NCBI RefSeq assembly: GCF_000813745.1
Contig: NZ_JWLC01000020.1
Coordinates: 62,001-126,000 of the forward strand
Origin: Leisingera sp. ANG-M1
Lineage (GTDB): Bacteria > Pseudomonadota > Alphaproteobacteria > Rhodobacterales > Rhodobacteraceae
DNA length: 64,000 nt
Reading direction: 5' to 3'
Below, piece by piece: positions 59,457 to 64,000 of the stretch; within the stretch, counting starts at the first letter, position 1, and every line of letters begins with the position of its first letter. The notes under the pieces are model-generated. The model saw only the letters and a program-made list of their open reading frames with translations. It had not been told where the DNA came from and did not search any database. The position numbers were made by a program, and so were the translations under genes.

Positions 59457-60719
59457 ATGAGCACGAAATTCGAAACAGGCGCCTCCATCGCGGTGATCGG
59501 CGCCGGCATCGTTGGCGTGGCCAGCGCCTTTGACCTTGCCCGGCGCGGCTATGCGGTGACTGTGTTCGATCCGGCGCCGCCTGGCCAGGGCGGGCCGTCG
59601 TGGCGCAATGCCGGGCAGATCGGCGCCTCGGACCTGCAGCCGCTCAGCACCCCCGGCATTGCTCTGACCGGGTTGCGGATGATGCTGCGGAAAGACAGCC
59701 CGCTGAGCATCCCAGGCCTTGAGAAGCTGCGGCTGATGCCCTGGTTCTGGCGCTTCCTGGCCACCTCGCGCGGTGAAAACTACCGGAACGCCTGCTCGGC
59801 GATGAAAACGCTGGCGCGGCATGCCTTCGAGGACATGTCCGACATGCTGTCTGAGGCAGGCATCCTTGGCAAAATGCGCCGCTCCGGTGCCGGTTTCATC
59901 TATGACAGCGCCCAGAGCTTTGCCGCCAGCCAGCCCACCTGGGCGATGAAAGCCAAGGCCGGTTTTGCCGCATACCCGATGAACCGGCAGGACATTGCCG
60001 CCCGGTTGCCGGAGATGGATACGGCCTTCACCCACGGTATGCTCTCGGAAAACTGGGGCGATGTATCCGACCCGCTGGAGATCGTTCAGGATCTCGCCAA
60101 AGAGCTGCGCCGCCGCGGCGTTGCCTTCCGGGAGAACACTGTCACCGGGCTGACCCCAGCCGAAAAAGGGGTATCGGTGACGACCCCGGCGGGGATTGAG
60201 GTGTTCGACGGAGCGGTTGTCGCCGCGGGTATCGCCTCCCGGCAGTTCGCCAAGGCTTTGGGGGAGAAGCTGCCTCTGGTGGCCGAGCGCGGCTACAACC
60301 TGACCTTCCCAAACCCGGGCTTCAAACTGGAGTTGCCGCTGATCCTGCCGGACCGCGGCATCGCCATCACCCAGCTGGGCGAAGGGCTGCGGATCGGCGG
60401 CTGGGCGGAATATGCCGCCAATCCCGGCCGTCCGGAAAACAAGTCCTATTACCGGGCGCTGTCGCGGATCAGCTCGGAGATCTTCCCAGGCTTGAACCAA
60501 AGCGGCGCCATCGCCTGGATGGGCAACCGCCCCTCGCTGCCGGATTCGATACCGGTGATTTCGCGCTCCCTGCGCAGCACCCGCGTGTTCTACAATTGCG
60601 GGCACGGCCACTACGGGCTGTCCAATTCGGCCACCTCGGCCCGCATTCTGGGCACGTTGATCGCGGGCGCCGAGCAGCCGCCGGCCCATCGGGCTTTTAC
60701 TCTCCGGCGCTTCAACTGA
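59457..60719 (+). CDS. DadA-like FAD-dependent D-amino/imino acid oxidoreductase (module B)
   Basis: A 420-residue flavoprotein of the DAO/DadA family: FAD motif IAVIGAGIVGVASAFDLARR (11-30) and GHGHYGLSNSATSARILG at the C-terminus. No signal peptide. In the hydroxyproline route it would oxidise cis-4-hydroxy-D-proline to the pyrroline carboxylate. It is 4 bases from the racemase-family gene. Downstream only gene fragments remain, so it is now the last intact gene of the operon. Paralogue of 18432 but only distantly similar. Confidence 0.91.
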   Translation: MSTKFETGASIAVIGAGIVGVASAFDLARRGYAVTVFDPAPPGQGGPSWRNAGQIGASDLQPLSTPGIALTGLRMMLRKDSPLSIPGLEKLRLMPWFWRFLATSRGENYRNACSAMKTLARHAFEDMSDMLSEAGILGKMRRSGAGFIYDSAQSFAASQPTWAMKAKAGFAAYPMNRQDIAARLPEMDTAFTHGMLSENWGDVSDPLEIVQDLAKELRRRGVAFRENTVTGLTPAEKGVSVTTPAGIEVFDGAVVAAGIASRQFAKALGEKLPLVAERGYNLTFPNPGFKLELPLILPDRGIAITQLGEGLRIGGWAEYAANPGRPENKSYYRALSRISSEIFPGLNQSGAIAWMGNRPSLPDSIPVISRSLRSTRVFYNCGHGHYGLSNSATSARILGTLIAGAEQPPAHRAFTLRRFN

Positions 60720-60752
60720 CGCACCACAAAGCCACAGAAAGGGCCGCAGACC

Positions 60753-60987
60753 ATGAGAATGGCAGGAAAGAATGCTGTCATGACCGCGGCGGGCGGCGGC
60801 ACCGGCCGGGCCGCCGAGGGCGTAATCGTTTATGCCACCGATGTCGACTAGGCCGCTGGACAGCCAGCCGACCCGCGAAATGGCCATGCCCGAGGATATC
60901 GTGCCGATGATTGTCTACTTGGCCAGCGATGCATCCAAAATGGCCACCGGGCAGTTCTTCGTGGTTGATGGCGGGTGGATGATTTGA
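60753..60987 (+). pseudogene. Decayed SDR gene: N- and C-terminal pieces with the middle deleted
   Basis: From the ATG at 60753 the frame reads MRMAGKNAVMTAAGGGTGRA and soon reaches VIVYATDVD and a TAG, the usual first third of an SDR compressed to 31 codons. In another frame, up to the TGA at 60985-60987, it reads AMPEDIVPMIVYLASDASKM and then ATGQFFVVDGGWMI, a typical SDR C-terminus. The central part with the catalytic Tyr/Lys is missing. It follows the DadA-like gene after 33 bases, the matching partner of the SDRs in module A. Confidence 0.8.
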
Positions 60988-61320
60988 TGGGTGGCGATCT
61001 GCGTATCGGGTTAATCGGGCTGGGCACCGTCTGAAACCGCACCCCGGTAGAGGCGCCTCTAGCCGAGGGCGCCACCGAATAACCCAGCGACGGCGAACTG
61101 GCCGCCACCAGTGGTGTGATCCTCCGCTGTCTGCCGGGTTCCGGCACCGTTGAGGGGGGCATGATGGAGGTCCTCAGCCCTGGAAAGACCCTGATCAATA
61201 CCGGCACGTCTTTGCTGCAGCCGACCAAACAGTTGGCACAGGAGCTGGCTGGACGCAGCGTGGAATTCGCTGAAGCGCCTCTGACCGGCGGTATAGCGCA
61301 AGCTGCCGCCGGAAAGCTGG
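60987..61320 (+). pseudogene. Decayed 3-hydroxyisobutyrate dehydrogenase-like gene
   Basis: The frame begins MGGDLRIGLIGLGTV at 60987, overlapping the SDR stop (TGATG), then hits stops at 61032-61034 and 61080-61082. It continues as VILRCLPGSGTVEGG and, to about 61320, includes GKTLINTGTSLLQPTKQLAQ and VEFAEAPLTGGIAQAAAGKL. These are conserved blocks of the 6-phosphogluconate/3-hydroxyisobutyrate dehydrogenase family (GLIGLG, then DAP-x-SGG with A-x-x-G-x-L). The family's first motif GLGxMG is damaged and the C-terminal domain is absent. Confidence 0.75.
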
Positions 61321-61450
61321 GCCATCATCCTGCGATTCCGCCAGTGCAAAGAAGTCACGCTGAATGTGATCAACAACCTGGGCGAGGATACCTCAGTCCA
61401 CTGGCACGGGCAGATCCTGCCGTTCGGCCAGGACGGCACCCAAACAAAGC
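61321..61450 (+). pseudogene. Fragment of a multicopper oxidase (first cupredoxin domain)
   Basis: In the frame from 61321 the translation contains VTLNVINNLGEDTSVHWHG followed by QILPFGQDGT. This is the first copper-binding segment of CopA/laccase-type multicopper oxidases (N-x-L-x-E-D-T-S-x-H-W-H-G). No signal peptide precedes it and no further cupredoxin domain follows, so it is an isolated fragment that joined the preceding remnant by deletion or insertion. Confidence 0.72.
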
Positions 61451-61781
61451 AGCATTCCCAGAAATGGAGCAACGGTTTGTGCGGGACGCGCCCCTTTCAG
61501 CACGTTGGAGACGTTTTGAGTGACATGCTCTTTCACATCAAAGTTGACCTTGACCGAAAACTCTCCCGGCAGGGGTGGTACCGGTCTGCCATGGGCACGC
61601 TGCCGGTCCCAGAAACATGCTTTCCACCTTGGCTGTTCAAGAAGCAGGCGCCGGAAACTGACATCGCCCTGCAGATCAGAGGAGGATGCACGTGCCAAAG
61701 CCTCATCAACCCGCGCTTCGGCAGCGGCCTGACTGTTTCGCAAATATTTCACGGCGCGAGCAAGCGAGTGCGTGGCTGGTT
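61451..61781. other. Unassigned stretch between gene remnants and the SDR gene
   Basis: About 330 bases with lower GC than the neighbouring operons. An open frame of 119 codons runs leftward (61393-61752), but it crosses the multicopper-oxidase fragment, has no recognisable domain, and is probably chance. It is likely more decayed sequence; it also holds the 3' flank of the SDR gene at 61782. Confidence 0.4.
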
Positions 61782-62531
61782 TCAGCGGACGGCGCGGTTC
61801 ATCCCGCCATCCGACAGGATACTCTGGCCATTGATGTAACGCGCCCCATCGGATGCGAGGAAGACGCAGGCTTGTCCAATTTCTTCAAACGTGGCGGTGC
61901 GCTGCGCCGGAATGGATTTCCGTGCAAATTCGGACAGGTTTACGTTCTCGCAAAATCCGGGCAGCAGGTTGTTCATCCGGATATTGTGGCGGGCATAGCG
62001 GTCGCCATATAGCTTGGAGAAACTGTGCAATGCGCCGCGCAGCATGCTCATCGGGTAGGGCGCGCGCGGTTCAATTGTGTTCATTGACGAGATGTTCACA
62101 AAGGCTCCTCCGCCCTGTTTGATCAGGATCGGGGTGACAATGCGGGCAATCTTGACGACGTTCAGTACGTACATGTCCAGGCTTTCGTGCCACAGTTCGT
62201 CACTCAGTTCGAGCAGAGGGCCATCAAAGTCGGGGTCAAAGCCAACTGTTTTGATCGCCTCGGGCACAGAGCCGCCGTGCCCCATGTTGCTGACAATCGC
62301 GTCAATCCGGCCAAATTTACTCATCGTGCCGTCAACCATCGACTGCAGGTCGTCCGTGTCCAGTACCGAACCGCGCCGGCCGATGCCGCCCAGCTCTTCG
62401 GCCAGCTCGACGGACCGGTTGGAGGGCGACATCAGCGATACCTTGTATCCGGCCTTCGCCATCTCGATGGCACAGCCGCGGCCGATCCCCTGACCGGTGC
62501 CAGTCATCAATGCGACTTTCAGTTCGGACAT
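61782..62531 (-). CDS. SDR-family protein with altered catalytic motif
   Basis: A 249-residue SDR-fold protein: cofactor motif TGTGQGIG (10-17), an SNMG in place of NNAG, and the C-terminal INGQSILSDGGMNRA. The active-site region reads YPMSMLRGALHSF, so the usual YxxxK lysine is replaced by Met; a loop insertion (GFDPDFDGPLLELSDELWHE) precedes it. It may be inactive as a dehydrogenase or use other chemistry. I start at the ATG at 62531 after AAGGAG. Divergent from a LysR gene, which probably controls it. Confidence 0.88.
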   Translation of the reverse strand: MSELKVALMTGTGQGIGRGCAIEMAKAGYKVSLMSPSNRSVELAEELGGIGRRGSVLDTDDLQSMVDGTMSKFGRIDAIVSNMGHGGSVPEAIKTVGFDPDFDGPLLELSDELWHESLDMYVLNVVKIARIVTPILIKQGGGAFVNISSMNTIEPRAPYPMSMLRGALHSFSKLYGDRYARHNIRMNNLLPGFCENVNLSEFARKSIPAQRTATFEEIGQACVFLASDGARYINGQSILSDGGMNRAVR

Positions 62532-62668
62532 TTTACTCTCCTTCGGCGGTTCCTGCCCACGCTGCGCGGGCCTTCCCCGCTGTTTCACGGTGCTTGGTGA
62601 CGATACTGCCTTTTGCCGCCGGAAACCTATCGAGATTATGGAGTAAAGATGTTAGGTTTTCTCACATC

Positions 62669-63544
62669 ATGGAAAATCTCAGACACCTGCGCGCCCTGCA
62701 AGCCTTTGACGAGACCGCGGCCCATTCCAGCCTGAGCAGGGCCGCAGATGCATTAAATGTCACGCATGGCGCCGTGAGCCGCCAGATCAAGCAGCTGGAA
62801 CTGTACTTAGGCGTGGCCCTGTTCCACCGCCGTCCTAACGGGGTTGAATTGACCAAGGCCGGGGAGCGGCTGCATCAGTCCACAAGGCAGGCCTTCTCCG
62901 CTTTGCAGTTGGGTGTACTTGATGTGAAACGGTTGCATCGCAGACAGTCTCTCACGGTTTCCCTGTCGACTTCTCTGGCACTCAAGTGGCTGGTGCCCCG
63001 CTTGCCTTCCTTTTACAAAGCACATCCAGGCATTGCCTTGCTCCTGGACACCAATGACGCATTTACGGACTTTGATACCTCTGAAGTTGACGTTGCTCTG
63101 CGTTTCGGCGAGCCAGCATGGGAGGGCCTGTACCATGAGCAAATCGCACAGGAAGAGCTGATTGTCGTAGCCTCCCCTGCGCTTATCGGGGACACACCGT
63201 TGCCGATGCAGGCCGAGGCCATTTCCAACCTTCCCTTGTTGCACGACGCTTTCAATGTTGGCTGGGACAATTGGGCGGAGGAAGCCGGGATAAGCATGGA
63301 TCAGATACAATCGCAGCAAACAAAATACGTTGACAGCGCGGTCTTGATTGAAGCCGCGCTGGATCGTCAAGGCGTAGCGCTTACCCGGCATCTGTTAGCG
63401 GCCCGGGACCTGGAGCGTGGGCGGCTGGTGCGGTTGGACAATTCCAGGGTCGCGCTGGACCGCGGACTGTTCTTTGTTTGCCGCCGCGGAGATCAGAACC
63501 GGGCAACGATCAGGATGTTTAAGAAATGGCTGCTTTCGATTTGA
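62669..63544 (+). CDS. LysR-family transcriptional regulator (GcvA-like)
   Basis: A 291-residue LysR regulator of the GcvA branch: HTH in LSRAADALNVTHGAVSRQIK (about residues 20-39), GVALFHRRPNGVELTKAG closing the domain, effector domain from about residue 90. I start at the ATG at 62669 (MENLRHLRALQ), which is where family proteins begin; longer upstream frames run through the 5' region of the divergent SDR. Codon use is less GC-rich than in the main operons. Likely regulator of the SDR gene at 61782. Confidence 0.9.
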   Translation: MENLRHLRALQAFDETAAHSSLSRAADALNVTHGAVSRQIKQLELYLGVALFHRRPNGVELTKAGERLHQSTRQAFSALQLGVLDVKRLHRRQSLTVSLSTSLALKWLVPRLPSFYKAHPGIALLLDTNDAFTDFDTSEVDVALRFGEPAWEGLYHEQIAQEELIVVASPALIGDTPLPMQAEAISNLPLLHDAFNVGWDNWAEEAGISMDQIQSQQTKYVDSAVLIEAALDRQGVALTRHLLAARDLERGRLVRLDNSRVALDRGLFFVCRRGDQNRATIRMFKKWLLSI

Positions 63545-64000
63545 GCGGCCGGGGCTGGACGCACCATACTTATGTTGCTGAAACTGAATGCTATTCTGCA
63601 ATGCTGGTCTGCCGGTGAGTAGTTTTTTGAGCCGTTGCAGTTTTTTAGGATTGGTGTAGGCATCCTCCGCTTTGCAACTCCTTCTATTTTCGCAAAGCGG
63701 CTGGGATGAAAAATCCTGACTGCCTTAGCATCGAAAGACCGGTTGGTCCCGCATAGGCATTGCTTGGGATGAAATGCTGCACCTGGTTGCCAATGGCGGC
63801 TTTGGCGATTGTTGTATGTTGTGACGAATGTCCGCAATGGGTCCGGATGCGCTGCTTAGCGCACCAATTTTCGAACAGTTGGGCCGCAACTTTGGCCATG
63901 TGTGTTTCATGCCGGCTGGAATGATTTACTGCCCGGCGCCACCCTCTCCTCATGCTAAAACGAGAACCAAACCCGGCTTGGCTGCCGATGCTCGGGGAAG
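63545..64000. other. 456-bp terminal stretch without a recognised gene
   Basis: The sequence after the LysR stop is AT-richer than the rest of the window and contains T-runs near 63623-63651. Open frames on the minus strand up to about 90 codons exist (for example 63684-63953), but they show no family motif and no good ribosome-binding site. A gene may begin beyond the right edge. I see nothing I can name here. Confidence 0.4.

Noticed and set aside
61393-61752. A 119-codon leftward frame next to the SDR gene
   Set aside because: It crosses the readable multicopper-oxidase fragment on the other strand and shows no domain or RBS.
63684-63953. Short leftward frames near the right edge
   Set aside because: No family resemblance and no start signal; the region looks non-coding.

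Overview
The window is GC-rich, almost fully coding alpha-proteobacterial DNA. Its gene families point to the Roseobacter group of the Rhodobacteraceae: Aap-type amino-acid ABC transporters, a TRAP transporter, Rieske N-demethylase-like oxygenases, a dimethylglycine-dehydrogenase-like flavoprotein, choline-sulfatase, a GbdR-like regulator and a TGA-N9-TCA iron box. I see no tRNA, rRNA, CRISPR array, phage or complete insertion sequence. The main theme is uptake and breakdown of methylated amines, betaines and cyclic imino acids.

Layout. 1-2559: end of a membrane-protein gene, a DUF4856 periplasmic protein behind a candidate iron box, and bacterioferritin. 2723-7238: a tight leftward operon (Rieske oxygenase, class II aldolase, crotonase-like protein, CoA-transferase, alpha/beta hydrolase) with a divergent LysR gene. 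8544-11300: an intact Rieske gene, a second one broken by a one-base insertion, and remnants of an AraC gene and a CoA-transferase gene. 11340-14308: a MmgE/PrpD and alcohol-dehydrogenase-like pair facing a TetR gene across twin palindromes.

14368-27244 (module A) is an eleven-gene leftward operon: Aap-type ABC transporter, choline-sulfatase-like enzyme, DapA-family lyase, DadA-like oxidase, aldehyde dehydrogenase, two SDRs and a proline-racemase-family enzyme, controlled by a divergent GntR. 50809-60719 (module B) repeats the same logic: a polar amino-acid ABC transporter, an enolase-superfamily enzyme, GntR, DapA-family lyase, aldehyde dehydrogenase, proline-racemase-family enzyme and DadA-like oxidase. 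Each module holds the four enzyme types of the bacterial hydroxyproline route (epimerase or dehydratase, D-imino-acid oxidase, deaminase/dehydratase, semialdehyde dehydrogenase). Both racemase-family proteins carry Ser91/Cys253, and both transporter promoters carry the same GTCGAC-centred operator with 13 identical bases. These paired modules are the most interesting system here.

Between them lie a TRAP transporter with an RpiR regulator and a nitrilase-family amidase (27552-32386), a second RpiR with its palindrome, a dimethylglycine/sarcosine-dehydrogenase-like protein, a glycine betaine/proline-betaine ABC transporter with a fused double permease and a GbdR-like regulator (33380-40825), an orphan TorR/TorS/TorT system without a TMAO reductase (41015-45757), a LuxR-type regulator with a sulfotransferase, a LysR gene, and a UroD-like/SurE-like pair. 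After module B, 60753-61450 is a row of decayed fragments (SDR, 3-hydroxyisobutyrate-dehydrogenase-like, multicopper oxidase), followed by an atypical SDR and a divergent LysR gene.

Functions are assigned from motifs and context read by eye. Substrates of the catabolic modules are inferences.
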